From the NCBI GenBank assembly GCA_021792185.1, contig JAJYVD010000020.1, forward strand, positions 1 through 37,304: a stretch of 37,304 nt of DNA. Reading direction: 5' to 3'. Shown here one piece after another: positions 1 to 7,747 of this stretch. This DNA comes from Nitrospirota bacterium (GTDB lineage Bacteria > Nitrospirota > Thermodesulfovibrionia > Thermodesulfovibrionales > Dissulfurispiraceae). Under the pieces are notes generated by a model. That model saw nothing but the letters and a program-made list of their open reading frames with translations. It was not told where the DNA came from and did no database searches. The stretch's first letter is position 1. The number at the start of each line of letters is the position of its first letter. The position numbers and the translations under genes are program-made.

Positions 1-65
1 CGAGCCAGTCGCAGCAGCTTTTCCTTCTCTTGTGCTAAATAAGCCCTGTCCCCCTCTATTTTCAT
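1..65 (-). CDS. Partial CDS, N-terminal 21 residues only, running off the window
   Basis: Reading leftwards from an ATG at 63-65, an open frame continues to the window edge and encodes MKIEGDRAYLAQEKEKLLRL followed by Ala. The charged, helix-prone sequence has no recognisable domain in the visible part. No clear Shine-Dalgarno precedes the ATG, so the start is uncertain. It lies 27 bases downstream of the small Cys-motif protein in the same orientation. I do not recognise the gene. Confidence 0.3.
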   Translation of the reverse strand, partial: MKIEGDRAYLAQEKEKLLRLA

Positions 66-92
66 GAGCTAATGATAACATAGGCAAATCCT

Positions 93-293
93 TTATGTAA
101 AGTTAATTAACGGACAATACACTAGCGTGCAATTAGGGCATTTAAAGAAATTCAAATCCGCCCATTCCGGATAGCTCTCTTTCGGCTGGCGAATTAAGTT
201 CAATGTCTCGCTGTCGAGCCTGACATCGAACCTCTTTTCGGATTCGTCGCCAAATTTAAAAACGTAATTAAAATATATCGGCTTGCTCTCCAT
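93..293 (-). CDS. Short CxxC protein (66 aa), probably a truncated member of a longer family
   Basis: The likely start is the ATG at 291-293 (MESKPIYFNYVFKFGDESEK), because the longer in-frame extension upstream is low-quality sequence with no similarity in style. The protein has a beta-rich N-terminal part (FGDESEKRFDVRLDSETLNL), then a C-terminal CPNC motif and one further Cys, and stops at once. From memory, environmental Gram-negative bacteria carry longer proteins with the same 'FGDG...RFEVRLDPETL...CPNCPL' layout that continue well past the Cys cluster. This one therefore looks C-terminally truncated. Function unknown. No good ribosome site is visible. Confidence 0.4.
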   Translation of the reverse strand: MESKPIYFNYVFKFGDESEKRFDVRLDSETLNLIRQPKESYPEWADLNFFKCPNCTLVYCPLINFT

Positions 294-356
294 GAAAATT
301 ATTTTACCATAGTCAAAACATCTCAGGCATAAGCCGTAAAGGAATTTTCTAAGGCA

Positions 357-518
357 GGATAGCAGGTGTGCTGAAAAGACTTTAATAGCGAGACCATAGC
401 GCCGAACCCTCCAGCCGTTTAAGGGCAAATTCAGCATTACCTGTTACATTCAGCAGAAAAACAGGCTATGCGGTTTCTTATCGCATTATTAAAGGCTTTG
501 CAGGCATACCTGCTATCC
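357..518. repeat. Long imperfect inverted repeat (arms about 35-38 bp, 162 bp overall)
   Basis: The arm starting GGATAGCAGGTGTGCTG at 357-391 matches the reverse complement of 481-518 (GGATAGCAGGTATGCCTG) with a few mismatches and small gaps. The similarity continues through CTTTAATA and GCGA. A weaker inner inverted repeat is visible around 434-471. The whole could fold as one long hairpin. It may be a MITE-like element or a structured RNA; there is no coding potential. Confidence 0.5.
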
Positions 519-565
519 ATCTTCCCAGTCTCCAGAGTAACTCGCTTTTCTGATTCTATATATGC

Positions 566-706
566 GGGAAGCCAAAGCATTGGAGCGACTTCGACAGCCC
601 AAGCGTAACATGGATGTTTAAGCGGCTGGCGTAGCTTCGGCCAATGGCTCGTAGAGAGAATGGCGGGATGCCTTTCGAGAATGAAGCGGAAATGCTTTGT
701 CTCTCT
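566..706 (-). repeat. MITE-like intergenic element, copy A
   Basis: On the minus strand this copy reads from CAAAGCATTTCCGCTTCATT at its start to GCTCCAATGCTTTGGCTTCCC at its end, with a conserved core CGAAGCTACGCCAGCC...AAACATCC...GTTACGCT...GGGCTG...CGAAGTCGCTCC. The outermost CAAAGCATT is repeated inverted at the two ends. The same core recurs at 3071-3200 and 3956-4119. This copy is in the opposite orientation to the other two and has about 16 extra bases in its left half. Confidence 0.7.
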
Positions 707-725
707 GAATCTCAAACATTTTCCT

Positions 726-1892
726 TCAGCTTGCCCGCAGCGCCTCCACAATATTCATTCTTGCTGCGCGAAACGCAGGAAGCACTCCTCCCACAAGCCC
801 CATTATCAGCGAAAACGCCATCGACTGAAGGATTATCTCAAGCGTGAGGCTGAAAGAAAACGCAAGCTCCGAAAAAGTCTGGAAATTCATTGTCGAGACA
901 GTGAAAAGCTGCAAAAACGATGCAAAAAAAAGCCCGACGCATCCTCCGATAAGGCCGAGCAGCAGAGATTCAGCCAAAAACGCCATTAGAATGCTCCGCC
1001 TTTGAAACCCGAGCGATCGGAGGGTTCCTATTTCGCTTACGCGATTGGAGACTGCCGCGTACATCGTGATCATTGCGCCTATTACGGCTCCGACCGAAAA
1101 TATAATCGTCAAAGACAATCCTAAGATTCGCAGGAACTTCGCCATCATCTCAGACTGCTCCTCATAGTATTTGGTTTCCCGTAAAACATCAACCGTAAGC
1201 CGGGGGTCGCTCTCCAATCTGCGCTTCAGCTTCTCGAATTCAGAGGAATCCCGCAGTTTGAGTATAACGGAGGAATAAACAGGCCGCCTGAATGCCTGCA
1301 TAAGCTGGTCAGCGTCTCCCCATATCTCCGAACTGAAACCAGTATTCCCGGCATCGAATATCCCGACCACTGTCCAGTCCCTCATCCCGAATCTAAGGAT
1401 CTCGCCTATGCCGCCGCCCTTGAACCGTTTTGCGATGCTCTGCCCCGCCATTATCTCCGATGAGCCGGATTTAGGCATCCTGCCTTCGACAATTTTTACC
1501 TGCGGCCGCATTTTCAGAGAGGTTTCGGAAATACCCCTGATAACGACGTGGGACGGCTTATCCGTGCCTCTTTTTGGAAGGTTTATGAGCACCACTATCT
1601 CTTTTGCGACAAGCCTGCGGCTGTCAGGGCCCATAGCTATCTCCGGCTGCACCTCAACTATAGATGCCTGCCCGCGCTCTACGCCGCTCTGAACCTCGGA
1701 TTTAGATGCCTTTCTTATTATCACAGCATTGTCGTAAGAGCCTGTCTCAACATGGGTCTTTTGAAGCCCTTCGGCAAGCATCAAAATCGCTGCGAATACA
1801 AAGACAACAAGCGCCATTCCGGCTATCGTAAGTGTCGTGGTGAGCCTGCGGGTCCAGAGATTTCGGAAGCTGTAATAAAGCGGGATAGCCAT
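726..1892 (-). CDS. ABC transporter permease, FtsX/MacB type (388 aa)
   Basis: This is an inner-membrane permease subunit of a MacB/LolCDE-like exporter. A transmembrane segment lies near residues 20-42. It is followed by a MacB-type periplasmic domain (about 45-250) and by three C-terminal membrane segments of the FtsX fold (about 255-280, 300-330 and 350-375), which include the typical sequence EIGTLRSLGFQRRSILM. The ATG overlaps the stop of the preceding permease by one base (TAATG), showing translational coupling. It is the last gene of the adaptor-ATPase-permease-permease operon and is followed by repeat elements. MacB proper fuses its ATPase to the permease; here they are separate. Substrate unknown. 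Confidence 0.85.
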   Translation of the reverse strand: MAIPLYYSFRNLWTRRLTTTLTIAGMALVVFVFAAILMLAEGLQKTHVETGSYDNAVIIRKASKSEVQSGVERGQASIVEVQPEIAMGPDSRRLVAKEIVVLINLPKRGTDKPSHVVIRGISETSLKMRPQVKIVEGRMPKSGSSEIMAGQSIAKRFKGGGIGEILRFGMRDWTVVGIFDAGNTGFSSEIWGDADQLMQAFRRPVYSSVILKLRDSSEFEKLKRRLESDPRLTVDVLRETKYYEEQSEMMAKFLRILGLSLTIIFSVGAVIGAMITMYAAVSNRVSEIGTLRSLGFQRRSILMAFLAESLLLGLIGGCVGLFFASFLQLFTVSTMNFQTFSELAFSFSLTLEIILQSMAFSLIMGLVGGVLPAFRAARMNIVEALRAS

Positions 1893-3049
1893 TAACCGAT
1901 CCTCCTGAGGCCGTCGGCTATGCGTATCCTCACGGACCGGTAAGTCGGAAAAAGCGCGGCAACCGTCCCTACGACTATCGATGCGGCAATATCCATATAG
2001 ATTGTCGCGGGAGCTATGTTGAAGATCGGGAAATAAGTGCTTAACGCCGTGCTGAAAATATCCGCAACCGGAAAAGTGGCAATAATTCCCAAGGCGCAGC
2101 CAATGGATGTAATTATAAGGGATTCCCCGAATATCAATCCTGCTATGTGCCTGCCGCCAAACCCCATAGACTTAAGCACAGCGTATTCTCCTATGCGCTC
2201 GCGGGTTGTCATCGCCATGGTGTTTGCCACCACAGCCATTATGATAATGATGATGACGAACGAGACAAGCTGGATTGCGACAACAATCGCCTCGGTCATG
2301 GAGATGAAGCCGAGCTGAAACGCCTTTTCGGTTTCGGTTAATGTCTCGGCGAGGGAATTCTTAAAGAGCTTATCGATAGCCACCGAAACCTCGGATGAAA
2401 GTTCAGGATGCCTTATGCCTATCATGAAAAAACCTGTCTGGTCACCCCTTCTGGGCACGCTCTTTTTCAGTGTTTCATTGAGATAGTCCCAGTGAAATAT
2501 AAACATTGTCTCGTCAGTGCCTTTATCCCTGCCCTTATAGACTCCCCTCAGCACAAAGTCCCAATTACCGGGGAAGATCGTGCCTTTCAGGGTAATTATA
2601 TCCCCGATTTTCCAGCCGTATTTGTCAATGAGCTTTCGGCCCGCGATAGCGCTTTTTCTATCCCGCACAAACGCCTGATAATACTCGGGCGAAAGCACTA
2701 TTTCAGGATAGAGTTCGAGATAAGGCTTAGGCTCTACCGCGAAGTTCGCGAAGAAGTTTTTCTCGTCTATATAAATTCCTCCGAACCAGCTTCCGGCAGA
2801 CACGACCTTCACGCCCTCGACCTGCTGTATCTTTTCTTTGTAGGAAATGGGAAGCGAAAATACGAGGGATATGGCGTTTCTTGTTACGAGGCGGCTTGCG
2901 GATGAAGCAGCAACGCCGGCGTACCATGCGTCAACCACTGTCCGCAGCAGGCCAAAGGCAAGTATTGCTATGGTCATGCCCAAGATGGTAAGGGAGGTGC
3001 GGAGTTTATGCCGGAAGGCGTTTCTTAATATAAGCTTAATTATAAACAT
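1892..3049 (-). CDS. ABC transporter permease, FtsX/MacB type (385 aa)
   Basis: This is the second permease of the same exporter and a paralogue of its downstream neighbour. It has an N-terminal membrane segment (about 18-40), a periplasmic MacB-like core (about 45-245) and three C-terminal membrane segments (about 255-280, 300-325 and 350-370). The coupling-helix-like sequence TTRERIGEYAVLKSMGFGG precedes the second of these C-terminal segments. Two different permeases suggest a heterodimeric channel, as in LolCE. The stop overlaps the next start (TAATG). The gap to the ATPase gene (3050-3241) holds copy B of the repeat element, which may uncouple the two halves of the operon. Confidence 0.85.
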   Translation of the reverse strand: MFIIKLILRNAFRHKLRTSLTILGMTIAILAFGLLRTVVDAWYAGVAASSASRLVTRNAISLVFSLPISYKEKIQQVEGVKVVSAGSWFGGIYIDEKNFFANFAVEPKPYLELYPEIVLSPEYYQAFVRDRKSAIAGRKLIDKYGWKIGDIITLKGTIFPGNWDFVLRGVYKGRDKGTDETMFIFHWDYLNETLKKSVPRRGDQTGFFMIGIRHPELSSEVSVAIDKLFKNSLAETLTETEKAFQLGFISMTEAIVVAIQLVSFVIIIIIMAVVANTMAMTTRERIGEYAVLKSMGFGGRHIAGLIFGESLIITSIGCALGIIATFPVADIFSTALSTYFPIFNIAPATIYMDIAASIVVGTVAALFPTYRSVRIRIADGLRRIG

Positions 3050-3070
3050 AACTTGCTGTTGTCAATAGCA

Positions 3071-3200
3071 TGCGTAAGCCAAAGCATTTCCGCTTCATTC
3101 TCGACTGGCTTCCGGCCATTCTCCGAAGCTACGCCAGCCCGCTTAAACATCCGTGTTACGCTCGGGCTGCCGAAGTCGCTCCAATACTTTGTCTTCCGCC
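3071..3200 (+). repeat. MITE-like intergenic element, copy B
   Basis: On the plus strand it begins GCCAAAGCATTTCCGCTTCA and ends CGCTCCAATACTTTGTCTTCC, so the CAAAGTATT/CAAAGCATT ends are inverted. The core contains CGAAGCTACGCCAGCCC, then a hairpin whose outer arms are AGCCCG and CGGGCT and whose inner arms AACA and TGTT enclose TCCG. It fills the spacer between the second permease gene and the broken ATPase gene. Confidence 0.7.
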
Positions 3201-3241
3201 TTTGCTATCGTAATTTCTAAATTCTTTTCGGATTCTGCTTA

Positions 3242-3930
3242 TCATTCAAAACTCAAAACGCCTTTTTCGAGATGAACGATTATGTGTGCCTTTTCAGCCG
3301 CACGGGCGTCATGCGTAACCATTATGATAGTCTTTCCGAGTTCCCTGACAAGCCTATCCATAAGCTCCAATATCTCCTTTGCCGAAACCCTGTCGAGGTC
3401 TCCTGTAGGCTCGTCCGCAACAAGAATTGCCGGGTCTGTTATGATCGCCCGCGCTATGGCCACGCGCTGCTGCTGCCCGCCTGAAAGCTGCGCCGGGTAA
3501 TGATCCATTCTGTCCGAGAGATTAACTACCCGCAATGCCATCTCCACGTGCTCATGCCTCTCTTTTTTTGAGAGTCCTGTTAGAAGAAGCGGCAACTCGA
3601 CATTTCAAAGGCCGTAAGCACAGGGATAAGGTTATAAAATTGAAAGATAAAGCCTACATTCCCTGCCCTCCACCCGGCAAGCTCTGTCTCTGAAAGTGCG
3701 GCTATATCCACGCCCCCAACCCTCACAATCCCGCTGTCAGCCTTGTCTATGCCTGCGATAAGGTTTAAAAGAGTGCTTTTGCCCGAGCCTGACGGTCCCA
3801 TTAAGGCTAAGAATTCCCCTTCAGGGATGTCGAGGTTTATGTCCTCAAGCACAGGGATAATCTGGCTTCCCCGGCGATATGATTTCGAGAGATTTTTAAT
3901 TTCTACAATCAGCGGTTTTTTGTTTTCCAT
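3242..3930 (-). pseudogene. ABC transporter ATP-binding protein, split by a one-base frameshift
   Basis: Two overlapping frames together make a normal MacB/LolD-type ATPase of about 229 residues. The first half (from the ATG at 3930) has Walker [10 protein letters not shown] and the Q-loop [15 protein letters not shown]. The second half has the signature [14 protein letters not shown], Walker B ILVADEPT, the D-loop GDLD and the switch histidine MVTHD. The join is at [12 protein letters not shown]: the gene has GAAATGTCGAG where GAAAATGTCGAG would restore the frame. One A of a four-A run is therefore missing (plus-strand T run, 3603-3605). This may be a true inactivating mutation or a homopolymer sequencing error, since every motif is intact. 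It sits between copies B and C of the repeat element. Confidence 0.8.
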
Positions 3931-3955
3931 AAATAACTTTTTAAATCATCTGAGG

Positions 3956-4119
3956 GGGAAGGCAGGGATTTACGCTTCATTCTCGAAAGGCATCCCGCCT
4001 TTCTCCGAAGCTGCGCCAGCCAGCTTCAACATCCGTGTTACGCTTTGGGCTGCCGAAGTCGCTCCAACCCCATGCCTTCCTCCTCTCTTATAAATGAAGC
4101 GGAAATGCTTTGGCTTCCC
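3956..4119 (+). repeat. MITE-like intergenic element, copy C, with near-complete terminal inverted repeats
   Basis: This copy has terminal inverted repeats of about 26 bp. The left end (3956-3981) reads GGGAAGGCAGGGATTTACGC..., and the right end (4093-4119) is the inverse of GGGAAGCCAAAGCATTTCCG.... Between them lies the same core as copies A and B (CGAAGCTGCGCCAGCC ... CATCCGTGTTACGCT ... CCGAAGTCGCTCCAA). It separates the ATPase gene from the adaptor gene. Confidence 0.75.
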
Positions 4120-4141
4120 TGATAACAAAGATTTATCCTCT

Positions 4142-5359
4142 CTATTTTTCGGCAAGTTTTATCTTTGAGCCGTCTTTTAGCTTCTTTGGCGGATTAAGCA
4201 CCACCCTGTCCCCGCTCTTTACCCCGCTCAAAACCTCCACCATATCCCCGAGCTTTGCGCCTGCGGTTACCGGAGTTTCCGCCACCCTGTCTCCCTTCAC
4301 TACAAACGCTGCCTGCTTGCCATTACGGGTAACCAATGCGGCCGGATTTATAGCTGTCTTCGGCTTTTGCTCCTCCGTAGTTACGGCCCTCAAAAGGAAC
4401 GCGACCTTTGCGCTCATCTCAGGCAATATCCGGCTGGCCTTGTCTATAAAGCGCACCTTTACCATAACAGTCGCCTTTGTGCGGTCGGCAGTAGGCACGA
4501 TCATATGAACCGCGCCGCGAAAGCGGGAATCGGGCAGGGCATCGAGCTGTATCTCGGAGGGCTGGCCCAGGCTCACGTTCCGGATATTAGATTCGGAGAC
4601 ATCAACCTCTATCTGCAGCGAAGCCATGTCCGCTATGGTTACAACCGCAGCTTTCGCATTGGCAGCAGCGCCGAGAGGCGTAATAATATCCCCGATATCC
4701 GCGTTTTTGGTGAGGACTACGGCGTCAAAAGGCGCGCGGATCAAGGTATATTCAATAGAGACCTTAGCGCCTTTAAGCGTCGCGGCGCTTGCCTTAACAG
4801 CCGATTCAGCGGCTGCAACAGCGGCCTGAGCCTTGTTTAAACGTGCCTCCGAGGCGTCATATTCGGCCTGCGATACGTATCCGTGCGGAAGCATCTCCTT
4901 ATTACGTTTAAAGGAAAGTCCTGCATCCTGAAGCTCTGCCTTTGCCTGTTCGAGATTGTGGCGGGCTACATTCAGATTGGCAGTGGCCTGCTCTTTTGAC
5001 GCCTCGACGTCCTCGCTTTCGAGACGGGCTATGACCTGCCCTTTTTTAACAAGGCTTCCCTCTTCTACCCCGAGCCAGACGAGCCTGCCTGTGGTCTTTG
5101 AGGCTACTGCGGCCTTGCGCTGGGCAACAACGTAGCCGCTCGCGTTAAGCAGTGTTAATGCCTGCGAGGGATACGCTGGGGAAACAGTGGCCACTTCTAC
5201 CTGAACCGCAGGGGTGAATACGCCTTTTATGCCAAGGATTATTAGGACAACGGCAATTGCGGCTGCCGTTATTTTGAAAACCGGTTTTTTCTTTTTATAT
5301 CCGATGCCGGTTGTTGCTTTCTCTATCTTAAGTTTTGAAATATCCTCATTCGCCATCAT
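4142..5359 (-). CDS. HlyD/MacA-type periplasmic adaptor subunit (405 aa)
   Basis: This is the membrane-fusion protein of the tripartite efflux system. It has a cytosolic N-terminus and one membrane anchor (about residues 29-47, AAAIAVVLIILGIKG). A biotinyl-lipoyl-like half motif follows (VEEGSLVKKGQVIARLES, about 97-114). Next come a long alpha-hairpin rich in Ala and Glu (about 115-200), the returning lipoyl half (YTLIRAPFDAVVLTKNADIGD) and beta-barrel/membrane-proximal domains to the C-terminus. A strong AAGGAG lies just upstream of the ATG. It is the first gene of the efflux operon, and the parS palindrome directly abuts its ribosome site. Substrate unknown; no outer-membrane TolC partner is present here. 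Confidence 0.85.
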   Translation of the reverse strand: MMANEDISKLKIEKATTGIGYKKKKPVFKITAAAIAVVLIILGIKGVFTPAVQVEVATVSPAYPSQALTLLNASGYVVAQRKAAVASKTTGRLVWLGVEEGSLVKKGQVIARLESEDVEASKEQATANLNVARHNLEQAKAELQDAGLSFKRNKEMLPHGYVSQAEYDASEARLNKAQAAVAAAESAVKASAATLKGAKVSIEYTLIRAPFDAVVLTKNADIGDIITPLGAAANAKAAVVTIADMASLQIEVDVSESNIRNVSLGQPSEIQLDALPDSRFRGAVHMIVPTADRTKATVMVKVRFIDKASRILPEMSAKVAFLLRAVTTEEQKPKTAINPAALVTRNGKQAAFVVKGDRVAETPVTAGAKLGDMVEVLSGVKSGDRVVLNPPKKLKDGSKIKLAEK

Positions 5360-5367
5360 CCGCTCCT

Positions 5368-5383
5368 TGTTCCACGTGGAACA
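5368..5383. promoter_or_regulatory. parS: parS centromere site, perfect 16-bp palindrome
   Basis: TGTTCCACGTGGAACA is a perfect palindrome that matches the well-known ParB-binding parS consensus (TGTTNCACGTGNAACA). It lies between the dgt stop codon (5385-5387) and the ribosome site of the adaptor gene, about 12 kb from the candidate oriC, which is the expected position for a chromosomal parS. It is the only match I saw in the window. parA and parB are not in view. Confidence 0.88.
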
Positions 5384-5384
5384 C

Positions 5385-6422
5385 TCATAGAACCTTCCAT
5401 TGCTCGGGAAGGAAAAGCCTCTCGTAGGTTATGAACGCAAAACTATCCGTCATTCCCGCAATAAAATCGCAGACCATGCGGTGACGATCCAGCCTCTTTT
5501 CAGAAGGGACGTCTTTAACCAACTCATCTATATGCTCCAGATAATATTCATAGAGCGCCTTTAATATGCCCTTTGCCTTGTTGAACTCGTTCCTTATCCT
5601 CTCGCTCTCATAAACCCTCTCAAAAAGAAAATCCCTCAGCTTATAAACCGCCATAGACATTTCTTCGCCCATTCCTATGTCCTTTATCCCTGCCTCAAGG
5701 CTTGCCTTAATAACATCCCGCACCATCACATCTATCCGGTTTGAATAGACCTCGCCTATCACCTTTATTATCTCTCTCGGCAGATCCGATTTCTTAATCA
5801 CCTCTGCCCTTAATGCGTCATCGAGGTCGTGATTCACATAGGCTATGATGTCGGAGACGCGGACAACCATGCCTTCAAGGGTTGCGGGTTTGTCCTTTGG
5901 ATTGTCGGAAAGAATCAGGCCCTTGCCCTTTGAGTGCTTCACTATCCCGTCCCTGACTTCCTTGGTCAGATTAAGCCCCAGCCCGTTTTTCTCAATAAAA
6001 TCAACGACTCTCAGGCTTTGCTTGTAATGATCGAACCCTCCGGGATGAAGCTCTCTTAATATCGCCTCTCCTGCGTGGCCGAATGGCGTGTGCCCGAGAT
6101 CATGGCCGAGAGCGATCGCCTCGGTCAAATCTTCGTTCAGCCTCAATGCCCTCGCGATTGTCCGAGCGATCTGCGACACCTCAAGCACATGCGTTAAACG
6201 TGTCCGGTAATGATCCCCCTTAGGAGCAAGAAAGACCTGAGTCTTATGCTTTAATCTCCTGAATGCCTTTGAATGGATTATCCTGTCCCTGTCCCGCTGA
6301 AAGCATGTCCTGAGATTATCTTCCTTCTCAGGCCTTGCCCTGCCTTTGCTTTTTGAGCTCAAGCAGGCATTGGGATGAAGTATCTGCTTCTCTATATCTT
6401 CAGTCTGTTCGCGTATTGTCAT
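5385..6422 (-). CDS. dgt: Deoxyguanosinetriphosphate triphosphohydrolase-like HD protein (345 aa)
   Basis: This is an HD-superfamily enzyme of the dGTPase-like family, which hydrolyses dNTPs to deoxynucleosides and triphosphate. The N-terminal signature is [20 protein letters not shown]. The metal ligands are the His of [10 protein letters not shown], the HD of [16 protein letters not shown] and the Asp of YVNHDLDDA. At 345 residues it fits the shorter 'dGTPase-like' class rather than the 500-residue E. coli Dgt, so its preferred nucleotide is uncertain. It is a soluble cytosolic protein. An AAGGAG lies about 11 bases before the ATG. Its stop codon almost touches parS. Confidence 0.9.
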   Translation of the reverse strand: MTIREQTEDIEKQILHPNACLSSKSKGRARPEKEDNLRTCFQRDRDRIIHSKAFRRLKHKTQVFLAPKGDHYRTRLTHVLEVSQIARTIARALRLNEDLTEAIALGHDLGHTPFGHAGEAILRELHPGGFDHYKQSLRVVDFIEKNGLGLNLTKEVRDGIVKHSKGKGLILSDNPKDKPATLEGMVVRVSDIIAYVNHDLDDALRAEVIKKSDLPREIIKVIGEVYSNRIDVMVRDVIKASLEAGIKDIGMGEEMSMAVYKLRDFLFERVYESERIRNEFNKAKGILKALYEYYLEHIDELVKDVPSEKRLDRHRMVCDFIAGMTDSFAFITYERLFLPEQWKVL

Positions 6423-6440
6423 GTTTTGCTTTGCTCCTTT

Positions 6441-7046
6441 TTAAATCTCGCCTGTCAATCGCGCAAGATTGTGAATTGCCGCGGGAATAGACGAATATTC
6501 GGCTTTTCCTTTATATGGAAACGGCTCCCAAAATACAGAGATCAAACTGCCGTCGCATCTTATCGACTGACTGCCTGAAAGAAAAATCTCTTTTATCGCC
6601 TGCCTTTTGTCCCGAGACTCTAAAAAACCGCCAGCGAATCTGGGAGTTTCGGCTGTTACATAAAAATCCTTATCGAAATCAGGGTCGTGGGTCTTAATCT
6701 CATTGGAGAAACCCATTGATTTTAATAATTTATTTGCCAGATGCCTAATCCCTTTCATGTTTATGAGATTTCTTGCTCCGGTATCTGCCTTAGCGGTAAT
6801 CAAGAAATTTCCGCTTGCTGCGCAAGGTCTTGAGATTGAAAAATGGCTCGGCGTGTTTTCATCTCCCGAATAATAATCGTATTCGAAATCTATCCCATGC
6901 CACGCAGCCGACCCCTTTGCTCCGGACAACTTAATGTCCAGAACCTTTGAGAGTTTGCTTAAAACATTCCTCTCTTTATACCATGTATGAAGGAATGCGG
7001 CAAAAACGACAACGGCAATAAGCAGAATAAAATAAACATATTCCAT
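6441..7046 (-). CDS. Hypothetical membrane-anchored protein (201 aa)
   Basis: One N-terminal membrane segment (residues 3-20, YVYFILLIAVVVFAAFLH) is followed by a mixed soluble domain of about 170 residues without a family motif I recognise. The soluble part contains GIDFEYDYYSGDENTPSHF and a C-terminal FWEPFPYKGKAEY. The N-in/C-out or C-in arrangement cannot be decided. It lies 3 bases after hepT and 18 bases before dgt on the same strand, so it may be co-transcribed with either. Function unknown. Confidence 0.6.
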   Translation of the reverse strand: MEYVYFILLIAVVVFAAFLHTWYKERNVLSKLSKVLDIKLSGAKGSAAWHGIDFEYDYYSGDENTPSHFSISRPCAASGNFLITAKADTGARNLINMKGIRHLANKLLKSMGFSNEIKTHDPDFDKDFYVTAETPRFAGGFLESRDKRQAIKEIFLSGSQSIRCDGSLISVFWEPFPYKGKAEYSSIPAAIHNLARLTGEI

Positions 7047-7049
7047 TTT

Positions 7050-7385
7050 TTATCGATCCACTATTTTTTCAAGCTCTGCAATTAATGCCGGAATGTCCTT
7101 TTTTACAGTTTTCCAGAGGATATTCAAATTTATGTCGAAATATGCGTGTATCAGCCGATTTCTCATACCGACAATACTCGCCCACGGAATTTGCGGGTAT
7201 GCATTCCTGGTTTCATCGGTTATCTTTGTTGCAGCTTCTCCGATAATTTCTATGGATTTAACAATGGCAAGAACAAGCTGCCTGTCTGTGTTGAGTGATT
7301 TTCTGGTTTTGTTTTCCGCAAACGACATCGCATCAACAGCGGCATCAAACATATGCCGCAGTCGAACAAAATCATCTTTCTGCAT
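7050..7385 (-). CDS. hepT: HepT-like ribonuclease toxin, DUF86 family (111 aa)
   Basis: This is a small all-helical HEPN-domain protein with the active-site motif Rx4HxY, seen as RNRLIHAY near residue 81. Other family hallmarks are KSIEIIGEAATKI and PQIPWASIVGMRN. HepT proteins are toxins whose RNase activity is silenced when the partner MntA adenylylates the conserved Tyr. The gene overlaps mntA by 14 bases, the standard order for this type VII-like module. The catalytic residues are intact, so it is probably active. Confidence 0.85.
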   Translation of the reverse strand: MQKDDFVRLRHMFDAAVDAMSFAENKTRKSLNTDRQLVLAIVKSIEIIGEAATKITDETRNAYPQIPWASIVGMRNRLIHAYFDINLNILWKTVKKDIPALIAELEKIVDR

Positions 7386-7695
7386 ACTGTACCCGTGCCG
7401 ACTTCACTACCTCTTTCCTGAAATAGCGGCTTAAATCCTGCGCTGTTCTTAAATCAACCTTGCGGCCAAGAAGCTTTGTCAGTTCTATTTCCATGCCGGC
7501 CAGACCAATGAAGCCCGGAGTCTTGGCAGGATAAAATTCAATGAGCAAGTCAATATCGCTCTCAGGTTTTAACCGCCCCTCTAATGCGGAGCCAAAAAGC
7601 GCCAATTTGCGGATGCCGTTTCTTTTACAAAAATCAGCGATAGCCTTTCGGGGAAGCTGAAGAGAGGTATTAGCTTTCGGGTTACCCTGTTTCAT
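7372..7695 (-). CDS. mntA: MntA-like minimal nucleotidyltransferase antitoxin (107 aa)
   Basis: The nucleotidyltransferase motif GSx10DxD is seen as GSALEGRLKPESDIDLL (about residues 35-51). It follows the strand IRKLALFGS, and LGRKVDLRT follows later, all typical of the minimal NTase partner of HepT. In this family the antitoxin transfers AMP to the HepT tyrosine. It is translated just ahead of hepT with a 14-base overlap. The 12-residue N-terminal lead before LPRKAIADF is slightly long, so a later start is possible. Confidence 0.85.
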   Translation of the reverse strand: MKQGNPKANTSLQLPRKAIADFCKRNGIRKLALFGSALEGRLKPESDIDLLIEFYPAKTPGFIGLAGMEIELTKLLGRKVDLRTAQDLSRYFRKEVVKSARVQYAER

Positions 7696-7747
7696 GAGTA
7701 AATTATAACATAAGGAATTGAGGGAGACAGGGAAAGAGTAAATGTTG

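Larger units (their letters stand above)
294..725. other. Gene-free spacer of about 430 bases filled with inverted repeats
   Basis: Two repeat structures occupy the gap between the small Cys protein and the first permease: a long imperfect inverted repeat at 357-518 and copy A of the MITE-like element at 566-706. Frames that cross the region have no coding character. No promoter stands out. Confidence 0.6.

Noticed and set aside
437-751. Open frame of 104 codons on the minus strand
   Set aside because: It is made mostly of the MITE-like element and has no protein character; the permease gene and repeats explain the sequence.
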